Positions 35,497 to 43,470 of a stretch of DNA of 64,000 bases are shown here, one piece after another; the stretch's first letter is position 1, and each line of letters opens with the position of its first letter. This DNA comes from Streptomyces aurantiacus (lineage in GTDB: Bacteria > Actinomycetota > Actinomycetes > Streptomycetales > Streptomycetaceae). The notes under the pieces were generated by a model. It made no database searches, was not told the DNA's origin, and saw nothing but the letters and a program-made list of their open reading frames with translations. The stretch covers positions 6,820,001-6,884,000 of the forward strand of contig NZ_CP114283.1 in assembly GCF_027107535.1 (NCBI RefSeq), in the 5' to 3' direction. A program made the translations under genes and the position numbers.

Positions 35497-36662
35497 GGCA
35501 GCTCCTTCAGGCCGAGGTCCGTCAACAGGTCGCGGGCGAGGGTGAGTTCGGCGGCGATGCCGTCGGCGAGCTGGGCGCGGCCGCGGGGGCGCAGTTCCGG
35601 CGGGAGGGCCTGCCAGGTGTAGGTCTCGACCTCGAGGTGGCGGGTGAGCGGTTGCGGGCCGCCGACCAGCCGGGTCAGGGCGTCCTTGAGGACGGGCAGC
35701 GTGGAGGTGAGGGGGGCGGCGGGGTCCGCGTGCAACGGCACGTGGAAGTGGGCGCGCCACGGGGAGGCGTCGGGCAGGGCGTCCGCCCGGGTCGCTTCGC
35801 CGAGGTCGTCGGTGCCTCGGAGCCCCGCGGCGGTGAGCGTGCGGGTCTGGTGCAGGAAGCGGGGTTCGTCGAAGGCGGCGAGCGCCTCGCGGACTTCGGG
35901 GAGGTGGGGGTGTTCGGCGTGCAGGGCGGCCGACAGCTGGGACTTGACGACGGGGACTCCGGCGGCGGCCAGCCGGTCCAGGGCGGTGTGCGGATCTTCG
36001 AAGGAGGTGGCGAGGTGGCAGGTGTCGACGCAGACGCCGATGCGGTCGTGGGCGATGGCGGTGAGCGGGGCGATGGCGTCGGCCGTGGTCTCGACGGTGC
36101 AGCCGGGCTCCGGTTCCAGGCCGATGCGGATGGAGCGTCCGGTCAGCTCCTCCAGCGCGTCGAGGCGTTCGGCGAGTGTGCGCAGGGCCGTGTGGGCCCG
36201 GGCGGCACGGTCGTCGTCGTACGCGGTGCGCCAGGCGAGCGGCAGCGTGGAGACGGTGCCCTCGGTGACGTCGTCGGGGAGGAGTCCGGCGAGGACGCGG
36301 GCGAGGGCGGTGGTGTGGTCGAGCCGCTCGGGGTCGGCCCAGTCCGGCTTGTAGACGCGGTACTTGACCTCCTCGGCGCCGAATCCCTCGTACGGGAATC
36401 CGTTGAGGGTGACGACCTCGAGGCCGCGTTGGTCGAGTTCCGTGCGCAGGCCGCGCAGGGCGGACGGGTCGCTGACGAGGGCGTGCGCGGCGTCCCTGGC
36501 GAGCCACAGGCCGATGCCGAGCCGGTCGCGGCCGAGCCGTTTGCGTACGGGTTCGCAGTGGTCGCGGAGCTGGGCGAGGACACCGTCGAGGGTCTCGGCG
36601 GGGTGGACGTTGGTGCAGTAGGCGAGGTGGACCGTGGAGCCGTCGGGATGCCGGAAGCGCAT
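35493..36662 (-). CDS. eboE: EboE-type metabolite traffic protein (TIM barrel)
   Basis: A 389-residue xylose-isomerase-like TIM barrel of the EboE family. It has LAYCTNVHPAETLDGV at the start, LNGFPYEGFGAEEVKYRVYKPDW (family hallmark), GLEPEPGCTVET, GVCVDTCHLA and HLEVETYTWQALPP near the end. The conserved Glu, Asp and His residues suggest a metal site. In other bacteria the ebo genes are linked to moving a secondary-metabolite precursor across the membrane; the chemical reaction is unknown. GGAGG lies eight bases before the ATG and the eboB stop is 3 bases away. Confidence 0.85.
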   Translation of the reverse strand: MRFRHPDGSTVHLAYCTNVHPAETLDGVLAQLRDHCEPVRKRLGRDRLGIGLWLARDAAHALVSDPSALRGLRTELDQRGLEVVTLNGFPYEGFGAEEVKYRVYKPDWADPERLDHTTALARVLAGLLPDDVTEGTVSTLPLAWRTAYDDDRAARAHTALRTLAERLDALEELTGRSIRIGLEPEPGCTVETTADAIAPLTAIAHDRIGVCVDTCHLATSFEDPHTALDRLAAAGVPVVKSQLSAALHAEHPHLPEVREALAAFDEPRFLHQTRTLTAAGLRGTDDLGEATRADALPDASPWRAHFHVPLHADPAAPLTSTLPVLKDALTRLVGGPQPLTRHLEVETYTWQALPPELRPRGRAQLADGIAAELTLARDLLTDLGLKELP

Positions 36663-36665
36663 GGG

Positions 36666-37577
36666 TCACGCCTCCGTGGTCGCCGGGACGGACCGGGGAC
36701 CGGTCGCGGGGCCGGTCTCCGGGGCTGCCTTGGGGGCGCCGCGGAGGATGGAGTTGCCCTCGTGGGTGGCGTCCGTGCCGGCGACATCGAGGTCGAGGCG
36801 GCCGCTGAGCCCGTAGAAGGCGACGGGGTTGCGCCACAGCACCCGGTCGACGTCGTCCTCGGTGAACCCGGCCTTCAGCAGGGCGTCGGCGACCTTGCGG
36901 GTCTTGAGCGGGTCGCTCCTGCCCCAGTCGGCAGCGGAGTTGACCAGCACTTTCTCGGGTCCGTATTCCTGGAGGACTGCGACCATCCGGTCCTCGTCCA
37001 TCTTGGTGTCCGGATAGACGGAGAAGCCGAGCCAGCAGCCGCCGTCCTTGGCCTCCTTGACCGTGGTCTCGTTGAGGTGGTCGATCAGGACGTGGTCCGG
37101 GGGCAGTGCGGACTCCCGGACCACGTCGAGGGTGCGGCGCAGGCCCGCCAGCTTGTCGCGGTGCGGCGTGTGGACCAGGGCGGGCAGTGCGTACTCGGCG
37201 GCGAGCTGGAGCTGTGCGGCCAGGGCGGTGTCCTCGGCGGGCGTCATCGAGTCGTAGCCGATCTCTCCTACGGCCACCACGTGGTCCTTGACGAGGTACC
37301 GGGGCAGTTCGTCGAGGACGGGGACGCAGCGGGGGTCGTTGGCCTCCTTGGGGTTGAGCGCGATGGTGCAGTGGTGGGCGATGCCGTACTGGGCCGCGCG
37401 AAAGGGCTCCCAGCCGAGGAGGGCGTCGAAGTAGTCGAGGAAGGAGGCGGGTGAGGTGCGGGGCTGGCCGAGCCAGAAGGCGGGTTCGACGACGGCGCGG
37501 ACGCCCGCCGCGTACATGGCCTCGTAGTCGTCGGTGGTCCGTGACGTCATGTGGATGTGGGGGTCGAAGATGCGCAT
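36666..37577 (-). CDS. eboB: TatD-family metal hydrolase (EboB-like)
   Basis: 303 residues. FDPHIHMTSRT supplies the HxH metal pair, GEIGYDSMTP the bridging Glu, then VHTPHRDK and IDHLNE carry further His ligands and VNSAADWGRSDP the Asp; this is the TatD hydrolase order. Within ebo operons this protein is EboB. It could hydrolyse a phosphoester or amide of the pathway intermediate. The ATG overlaps the eboA stop by one base (TGATG) and follows AAGGAG. Frames reading upstream through eboA and the epimerase gene are not coding. Confidence 0.84.
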   Translation of the reverse strand: MRIFDPHIHMTSRTTDDYEAMYAAGVRAVVEPAFWLGQPRTSPASFLDYFDALLGWEPFRAAQYGIAHHCTIALNPKEANDPRCVPVLDELPRYLVKDHVVAVGEIGYDSMTPAEDTALAAQLQLAAEYALPALVHTPHRDKLAGLRRTLDVVRESALPPDHVLIDHLNETTVKEAKDGGCWLGFSVYPDTKMDEDRMVAVLQEYGPEKVLVNSAADWGRSDPLKTRKVADALLKAGFTEDDVDRVLWRNPVAFYGLSGRLDLDVAGTDATHEGNSILRGAPKAAPETGPATGPRSVPATTEA

Positions 37578-38293
37578 CAGGACTCCTTGCCGTCGGTGCC
37601 GTGGGGGACGGTCGGGCCGCCCGGCGCGTCGGTTCCGGTGGGGGTGGCCGGGTGTTCGGTGAGGGCCAGGACGCGGTGCAGGTCGTGAGGGACGGGCCGG
37701 TCGGCGGCCCTGCGCTCGTCGGCGTAGTCGCTGAGCATGCGGGCCAGTTCGGCATCGGCGCGGGCCCGGCGGGAAAGGTCGGCGACGGCGTCCACGGGGA
37801 CACCGGTGAACAGGCACTTCAGGACGGCATGCCGCCAGTTGTGGACGTCCAGGTGCCGGGCGGCGTACGGGCCGACGGCGGCGGCCACCAGCCGGGTGTC
37901 GTTGGTGCGCAGTGCGTCCTCGACGACCGGCAGCGCCTCGGGGCCGGGCACGAGGTGGGGCAGGGCCACGAGGACGGCACGGCGTTCGTCGGCGGTGCCC
38001 TGGCGGTAGACGCGGGCGAGGGTCGGGGCGTCGGCCCGGGCCGCGTGCAGGAGCAGGACACGGGCCGCCTCCGCGTGCTCGGGTCCGCAGCGGCGGCCCG
38101 CCTCGGCGATCCGCAGCTCCCACACGGAGATCGGCCCGTGGGTGCCCGAGCGGGCGGCCGCCTCGTCGAGGGCCTTGTCCAGCCAGGCTCGGGCCGGGGC
38201 GTCGAGCAGGGAGTTCAGACGGGTGCGCAGGGCGGTGAGGGCGGGCGGGGTTTCCGTCGGGGTGGTGCCGGGAGCGCCGGGGAGGTGGTTCAC
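37577..38293 (-). CDS. eboA: EboA-domain protein
   Basis: A 238-residue mostly helical, HEAT-like protein starting at GTG with GAGGAG eight bases upstream. ARAWLDKALDEAAAR, PEHAEAARVLLLHAARADAPTLARVYRQG and ADERRAVLVALPHL are typical of EboA-domain proteins. No enzymatic motif is seen; it may be a scaffold for the other Ebo proteins. It overlaps both neighbours by 1-4 bases, which places it firmly in the operon. Confidence 0.75.
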   Translation of the reverse strand: MNHLPGAPGTTPTETPPALTALRTRLNSLLDAPARAWLDKALDEAAARSGTHGPISVWELRIAEAGRRCGPEHAEAARVLLLHAARADAPTLARVYRQGTADERRAVLVALPHLVPGPEALPVVEDALRTNDTRLVAAAVGPYAARHLDVHNWRHAVLKCLFTGVPVDAVADLSRRARADAELARMLSDYADERRAADRPVPHDLHRVLALTEHPATPTGTDAPGGPTVPHGTDGKES

Positions 38294-39342
38294 GGGGTTC
38301 TCTCCTCGGGGGCGGCGGCGCGCTGGCTGGGGACGGTCCGCCGGCCGATGTCCTGGGGGCCGGGAAGCGAGGCACGCTGGAGGAACGGGAGGGACTGCCG
38401 GGCGAGTTGCGGCCCGGCGTGGGAGTGGCGGGGCAGTTCGACGGAGACCAGACCGCGATAGCCCGTGGTGGCGAGGGCTTCGAGTACGGGTGGGAAGTCG
38501 ATCTCGCCGTCGCCGAACGGGAGGTGTTCGTGGACGCCGCGGCGCATGTCCTCGATCTGGACGTGCCGCAGCCAGGGGGCGGCGTCGCGGACACAGTCGG
38601 CGGGCGACCGCGGTTCGAGGCACTGGCAGTGACCGATGTCGAGGGTGAGTCCGAGGGCGTCCGGGCTGCCGAGTGTGGTGCGCAGACGGTGGAAGTCGTC
38701 GAGCGTGGCGAGGAGGTGACCGGGCTCGGGTTCGACGGCGAGCGGGACACCGGCGTCGGTGGCGGCGTCGAGGACGGGGGTGAGGGCTTCGGCGAGACGC
38801 TTCCACTCGGCGTCCTCCGCCGTCCCGTCATCCGTCTCGGAGGCGCCCTGTGGGTCCGACTGCCCGGCCGTTGCTCCGGCTGCTTCTCCGGCTGTTGTCC
38901 CGGTTGCTCCCCCGGCTGTTCCCTGCGGGGGGATACCGCTGAAGCAGTGCACCGCGTGGGCGCCGAGGTCTTCCGCGACCTGGACGGCCCGGAGGAGCAG
39001 GTCGACGCGCCGGGCTCGTTGTTCCGGGTCGGGGTCGAGCAGGGACGGGCCGTGCTTGCGCCGCGGGTCCAGTACGTAGCGGGCGCCGGTCTCAAGGGTG
39101 ACGCCCAGGCCGAGTTCGTCCAGCCTGCGGGCGAGCCTGCGCGTGCGCGCCGCGAGGTCGGGAGCGAGCGGATCGAGGTGCATGTGGTCGAGGGTCAGCC
39201 CCACGCCGTCGTAGCCCAGGTCGGCGAGAAGGGAGAGGGCGTCGTCGAGGCGGAGGTCGGTGAGGCCATTGGTGCCGTACGAGAAGCGGAGGGGGTGGGC
39301 GGGCGGCCCGGTGACGGGGTGCGGGCTGGGCTGCGGGTTCAT
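38290..39342 (-). CDS. Sugar phosphate isomerase/epimerase TIM barrel with a low-complexity insert
   Basis: 350 residues of the AP-endonuclease-2/epimerase fold: FSYGTNGLTDLRLDDALSLLADLGYDGVGLTLD at the start, LAVEPEPGHLLAT, LTLDIGHCQCLEP, VQIEDMRRGVHEHLPFGDGEIDF and VSVELPRHSH carry the expected Glu/Asp/His metal ligands. A hydrophilic Gly/Ala/Thr-rich insert of about 40 residues (around 145-185) interrupts the barrel after HCFSGIPP. ATG overlaps the UbiA stop (ATGA). It is a second barrel enzyme next to EboE, so the pathway probably has two successive aldose/ketose or inosose steps. Confidence 0.8.
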   Translation of the reverse strand: MNPQPSPHPVTGPPAHPLRFSYGTNGLTDLRLDDALSLLADLGYDGVGLTLDHMHLDPLAPDLAARTRRLARRLDELGLGVTLETGARYVLDPRRKHGPSLLDPDPEQRARRVDLLLRAVQVAEDLGAHAVHCFSGIPPQGTAGGATGTTAGEAAGATAGQSDPQGASETDDGTAEDAEWKRLAEALTPVLDAATDAGVPLAVEPEPGHLLATLDDFHRLRTTLGSPDALGLTLDIGHCQCLEPRSPADCVRDAAPWLRHVQIEDMRRGVHEHLPFGDGEIDFPPVLEALATTGYRGLVSVELPRHSHAGPQLARQSLPFLQRASLPGPQDIGRRTVPSQRAAAPEERTP

Positions 39343-40736
39343 GTCACGCTCACCTTCCGGCTGAACCGGCGGGCGGCCGGGGCGAGGGCGACGGTCAGCA
39401 GGGCTGTGACGGGAGCACCGGAGCGGGCCGCGAGGGCGGCCTGGAGCGGGATCATGGCGCGGATGCCGCCGCCGACGGCTCTCTGGGTGAGCGGGGGTGA
39501 CGGGTTGAGGGCGGCGTGGAAGAGAGGGCGGGCGAACGTCACGGCGTAGACCGCGGCGAGCACTCCGCCCAGGGCAGCGGCCGTGTTCGGGTCGGCCGCC
39601 CCGAAGCCGGTCCCCCCGAACGCGCCCTTCCTGAAGGTGGTCCCGCTGGATGTGGTCCCGCTGATGGCGGGAGGCTCGAAGGCCGCCTCCCGGGGTGCGG
39701 GGGCGCCGGAGGGGCGGTCTCCGAAGTCGTGTTCTCTGGAGCCGGAGTTCATGAGGGCGGTCTTCGCGAAGGCGGCTGCTCTGGAGACGGGCTGCCTCGG
39801 GATCGTGTCGGCGCCGGCGGTTGGCGCGTGCCCTGGTGGCCGGTCGTTCGTACGGGAGTCGCCCGTCCGGCCGGCGCGCGTGAGGGACCACGTCAGGGCC
39901 GTGGTCGTGGCCAGGGCTGTCAGCGGGGCCCAGGGGGAGCCGCCCCGGGTCTCGTGACGGGAGACCGTGGTGACGGCCAGGGTGTGGGTGGCCAGGGTCA
40001 GTGCGGGCGGCACCACCTTGCGGGTGTCGCCGCCCGCCGCCACCCCGCCGAGGAGGAGGTCCAGGCCTCGGGCCGCCGCCATCGCCAGAGGTCCCGCCGG
40101 CGTGCGCTTGAGGACCAGGTCGTACGACCAGACCGTGGCCGCCAGGGCGCCGGCGACCGCGAGTGGCCGACGGCCCGCCCGGGAGGCCAGGGCCAGACCC
40201 GCCGCTGTCAGGCCGGCTGCCGCCGCGAGGGCCGCGGACGGTCTGATCCGGCCCGAGGGGAGGGGTCGGTGCGGGCGGTCCACGGCGTCCTCGGCACGGT
40301 CGGCCCAGTCGTTGAGGGCCATACCGGCTTCGTACAGGCAGAGGGAGGAGCCGATGGCCAGCAGGGTGCGGGAGTTCGGTCGCGCTCCGGCCGCGGCGGC
40401 GCCCGCGAGCGCGTCACCGGGGACCGTGAACAGGGCTGGCAGGCGCAGGAGTTCCACCCAGGCACGCAGCCCGGGACCGACCGTGCGCGGACTCGGCCGC
40501 ACACCGTCGGGCTGCGGTGCCGCACCGGCGTCCGCGCCGACGCCGGCCCTGATGCCGGCCCCTGCCCCCGCACTCGTGTCGGCACCGGCACCGGCAGCCG
40601 GGCGGTCCGCCGTTCCCCGCTCGGCACTCCACCCGCGCCATGCTCTCCGGCCGCGCGTCTGTCGCCACGCGCGGCGCTCTCGCCGTTCGGGCGCCCCGCG
40701 CCCTCCGGGCCGCATCAGCCCCCGCAGGCCGCTCAT
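39339..40736 (-). CDS. eboC: UbiA-type prenyltransferase (EboC-like) with a large hydrophilic insert
   Basis: 465 residues against about 300 for the family. Residues 1-90 are Arg/Gly/Ala-rich. The membrane core begins near 91. The first Asp-rich motif is NDWADRAED (142-150) followed by RPHRPLPSGRI, and the second region has YDLVLKRTP and ARGLDLLLG. Between two membrane segments, residues about 288-382 form a hydrophilic stretch with three related pieces (SRAAAFAKTA, PREAAFEPPA, FRKGAFGGTG). UbiA enzymes attach polyprenyl chains to small acceptors in the membrane. Overlaps the upstream synthase by ATGA. The insert could weaken activity or be a lineage feature. Confidence 0.82.
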   Translation of the reverse strand: MSGLRGLMRPGGRGAPERRERRAWRQTRGRRAWRGWSAERGTADRPAAGAGADTSAGAGAGIRAGVGADAGAAPQPDGVRPSPRTVGPGLRAWVELLRLPALFTVPGDALAGAAAAGARPNSRTLLAIGSSLCLYEAGMALNDWADRAEDAVDRPHRPLPSGRIRPSAALAAAAGLTAAGLALASRAGRRPLAVAGALAATVWSYDLVLKRTPAGPLAMAAARGLDLLLGGVAAGGDTRKVVPPALTLATHTLAVTTVSRHETRGGSPWAPLTALATTTALTWSLTRAGRTGDSRTNDRPPGHAPTAGADTIPRQPVSRAAAFAKTALMNSGSREHDFGDRPSGAPAPREAAFEPPAISGTTSSGTTFRKGAFGGTGFGAADPNTAAALGGVLAAVYAVTFARPLFHAALNPSPPLTQRAVGGGIRAMIPLQAALAARSGAPVTALLTVALAPAARRFSRKVSVT

Positions 40737-41929
40737 CGCCGCTGTCCCTGGAGGCCGTCCGGCGCCCCGCGCCCCGCCGGCGGATCTTCGGGCCCCGGCG
40801 GCCGCTCGGACGCCCGCAGCCGGTCGGCGAGCCCCACCAGGTCCGCGTACTGCTCGCCCAGGGCGGCGGGCCCCTCCCCCACCGGGTCCTTGAAATAGAA
40901 GCCGAGCTCGCTCAGCGGGCCGGACAGGCCGACCTCGTGGGCCCGGGCCACCAGCCGGGCCAGGTCGAGGATCAGCGGGGCCGCGAGGGACGAGTCGCAG
41001 CCCTGCCACGTCGTCTGGAGGACCATCCGGGTGCCGAGGAAACCGTCGAAGGCGATGTGGTCCCAGGCCGTCTTCCAGTCACCGAGGGAGGGCACGTCGT
41101 CGATGTGGGTCTCGCCCTCGGGGACCGTGCCGAGGGTGTCGGCAAGGACGCGTTCCTTGCCCGCGTTCTTCGCGGCCGCGGCGGCCGGGTCGGCGAGGGC
41201 CGCGCCGTCGCCGCCGCCCAGCAGGTTCGTGCCGGACCAGGCCCGGACCGTCAGCGCGCGCTGCGCGAACATCGGGCCGAGGACCGACCGCAGCAGGGTC
41301 TGACCGGTCTTGCCGTCACGGCCCGCGTACGGCAGTCCGCAGGACGCGGCCTCGGAGGCGAGCCTCGGGTGGTGAAGGCCCATGGACGGCGTGAAGTTCA
41401 CGTAGGGGCAGCCCGCTCTCAGAGCGGCGGCTGCGTACAGCGAGCTGGCCGGGAGCGCCGCGCCCGTGGGCACGGGTTCCGTGGAGGCCACGTTCACCAC
41501 GACGGTTCTTGCCGCACCGCACCGGCGTGCGAAGTCGCGGATGTCGTGGGCGAGGGCCTCGACCAGTTCGTCCTCGCTCCGCGTGTCGCCGGGCAGCGGG
41601 CCGCCGGTCCTGATCTCCCGGTCGGTGGCGGCCAGTTCGGCGCCCACGGCAGAGGGCAGGTCGGCGGGCAGGACACCGCCGGCGGCGAGCGTCTCCGCCC
41701 GCTTGGGCAGGGGGCAGTCCACCACGTCGTGGCCACCGAAGACGAGCGAGGACAGGGCGGGCAGGCCCGCCTCGTGGAAGACGTCGGTCTCGGTCACCAT
41801 GCCGGTCGGCGGACGGAGTCCGGCCGTGACGGCCGCGCAGCCCGCGACGGCGGTCGTGGCGACCGAGCCCCGTGCCCCGATCAGCCAGACTCCGACGCGT
41901 GAAGGGGAAACGGACGGTTCGGCGGGCAT
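40733..41929 (-). CDS. myo-Inositol-1-phosphate synthase-family protein
   Basis: 398 residues with an N-terminal NAD motif VWLIGARGSVATTAVAG, VVNVASTEPVP, a VNFTPSMGLHHPRL segment, AGRDGKTGQTLLRSVL and RAWSGTNLLGG, all typical of the inositol-3-phosphate synthase family. These enzymes turn glucose-6-phosphate into inositol phosphate using NAD+. First gene of the Ebo-type operon, where a dehydroquinate-synthase-like EboD is usual; a cyclitol phosphate may be the head group prenylated by the UbiA protein (inference). GGGAGG precedes the ATG. Upstream frames run into the ThuA gene and are rejected. Confidence 0.84.
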   Translation of the reverse strand: MPAEPSVSPSRVGVWLIGARGSVATTAVAGCAAVTAGLRPPTGMVTETDVFHEAGLPALSSLVFGGHDVVDCPLPKRAETLAAGGVLPADLPSAVGAELAATDREIRTGGPLPGDTRSEDELVEALAHDIRDFARRCGAARTVVVNVASTEPVPTGAALPASSLYAAAALRAGCPYVNFTPSMGLHHPRLASEAASCGLPYAGRDGKTGQTLLRSVLGPMFAQRALTVRAWSGTNLLGGGDGAALADPAAAAAKNAGKERVLADTLGTVPEGETHIDDVPSLGDWKTAWDHIAFDGFLGTRMVLQTTWQGCDSSLAAPLILDLARLVARAHEVGLSGPLSELGFYFKDPVGEGPAALGEQYADLVGLADRLRASERPPGPEDPPAGRGAPDGLQGQRR

Positions 41930-42019
41930 GGGCAGCCTCCCTCTCCTGTGCGAACCGGAGGCGCGGTCGTACGCGGTCCGGGGAAGTTCCGGGAAAGTCG
42001 GTGCCGGAAAGGCCAAGAC

Positions 42020-42051
42020 GGCGGGCGGAGGTCCGGCGTCCTCCGCCCGCC
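42020..42051 (-). terminator. 12-bp hairpin between the ThuA and inositol-phosphate synthase genes
   Basis: Perfect arms 42020-42031 and 42040-42051 with an 8-base loop, 5 bases after the ThuA gene stop. It separates the sugar-oxidation transcript from the Ebo-type operon. Confidence 0.75.
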
Positions 42052-42056
42052 GCCGC

Positions 42057-43460
42057 TCAGTCGCCCTGCGCGGCGGAACGCTCCGGCAGGTGCTTGATCC
42101 GGACGTCGCGGAAGGACACCCGGTCGTCGACCCCGTGGTTCTGGATGCCGACATGACCGTCCCGCAGGCTTCGCGCCGGATCGGTGTTGGTGTAGTCGTT
42201 GATCTTCACGCCGTTGAGCCAGACGCGGAGGCGTTCGCCCTCCACGCGGATCTCGTACGTGTTCCACTCCCCCGGCGGGTTCAGCGCACGGTCGCGCTTC
42301 TTGATGTCGGCGGACCGGAAGCTGTACACGGCTCCGGTGGTGCGGTCGGCCGCGTCGGAGGCGTCGATCTGGATCTCGTAGCCGTTGTCGACGGCCGACC
42401 AGGGATCGTCGGAGGCCGGGAAGCCCACGAAGACACCGGAGTTGTCGTCACCGGAGGCACTCGCCATCTTCCAGTCGAGCTTCAGCGAGTACGAGCCGGG
42501 GACCGCGTCCGTGTGCCAGAGCATGCCCAGGCCGCCGGACGAGATGAGTGTGCCGTCGTCCGAGAGCGAGAACGAGCCCGGCCCCGCCTGCTTCCATCCC
42601 GACAGGGACTCGGCGGTCCCGTCGAAGAGGGGTGAATACCCCTTCTCCGGACGGCAGTCGGCCTGTGCGGCGCCGACGGCCCATCGGATGCCGCCCAGCA
42701 GGTGCTGCCGGAAGGCGGGATCGGCGTACGACTCCTTGGTGTGACCGCTGCCGGTGTAGAAGGAGCGGCCGCCCCGGTACTCCTGGCACCAGGCGATCGG
42801 ATGGTCGCCGCTCATCGTGCCGCCGCTGTAGGACGACTCGTCGAGGGAGGCCAGGACATGCGCCCGGTCGCGCGGGTTGGAGCGGTAGTTGTACCACTCG
42901 TCCGTGCGGTTCCAGGACTCCCCGAGGTGCGAGGTGGCCGGGTGGGCCCGGTCCTCGACCTCGATCCGTGCGGGCTGGATCGCCGGGTGCGACTGGAAGT
43001 AGGCGCCGGCGAGGCCGCCGTAGAACTCCCAGTCGTACTCGGTGTCGGCGGCCGCGTGGATGCCGACGTAGGCGCCGCCGGCGCCGATGTACCGCTCGAA
43101 GGCCCGTTGTTGGGCGTCGTTCAGGACGTCACCCGTGGTGGAGAGGAACACCACGGCGTCGTACCTGGCGAGGCTGCGGGAGGAGAAGGTTCCCGCGTCC
43201 TCGGTGGCGTCCACCCTGAATCCGTTCTCGGCGCCGAGTGCCTTCACGGCGGCGATGCCTTCGGGGATGGAGTCGTGCCGGAACCCGGCGGTCTTCGAGA
43301 ACACCAGGACCCGCTCACCGGCCGAGGGCTTCTTCGCCCCGGAGGCCTCCGACGACGCGGACGGGCCGGCAGAACCCTTCGACACGGCCGGTCCCGACAC
43401 ACACCCGATGAGCAGGGCGGCGCCGACAACAGCTGTCATGGTGCGGGTGGTTGATCGCAT
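42057..43460 (-). CDS. ThuA / DUF1080 two-domain lipoprotein
   Basis: 467 residues. The signal ends in lipobox LIGC (Cys20), followed by a Ser/Ala linker. A ThuA-like glutamine-amidotransferase-fold domain (about 50-260) shows VLVFSKTAGFRHDSIPEGIAA and GAYVGIHAAADTEYDW. A 3-keto-disaccharide-hydrolase (DUF1080) jelly-roll domain (about 270-460) shows YSPLFDGTAESLSGWKQAG, FVGFP and WNTYEIRVEGERLRVWLNG. The family acts on (3-keto) sugars at the cell surface. It lies 10 bases after the dehydrogenase gene and is probably its functional partner. Confidence 0.83.
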   Translation of the reverse strand: MRSTTRTMTAVVGAALLIGCVSGPAVSKGSAGPSASSEASGAKKPSAGERVLVFSKTAGFRHDSIPEGIAAVKALGAENGFRVDATEDAGTFSSRSLARYDAVVFLSTTGDVLNDAQQRAFERYIGAGGAYVGIHAAADTEYDWEFYGGLAGAYFQSHPAIQPARIEVEDRAHPATSHLGESWNRTDEWYNYRSNPRDRAHVLASLDESSYSGGTMSGDHPIAWCQEYRGGRSFYTGSGHTKESYADPAFRQHLLGGIRWAVGAAQADCRPEKGYSPLFDGTAESLSGWKQAGPGSFSLSDDGTLISSGGLGMLWHTDAVPGSYSLKLDWKMASASGDDNSGVFVGFPASDDPWSAVDNGYEIQIDASDAADRTTGAVYSFRSADIKKRDRALNPPGEWNTYEIRVEGERLRVWLNGVKINDYTNTDPARSLRDGHVGIQNHGVDDRVSFRDVRIKHLPERSAAQGD

Positions 43461-43470
43461 GCGCGCCCCC

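Noticed and set aside
34072..37803. A 1243-residue minus-strand open frame covering the phosphatase-family, EboE and EboB genes
   Set aside because: Only the last 474 residues look like a protein; the rest is Arg/Pro-rich out-of-frame reading of EboE and EboB, which are supported by motifs and ribosome binding sites in their own frames.
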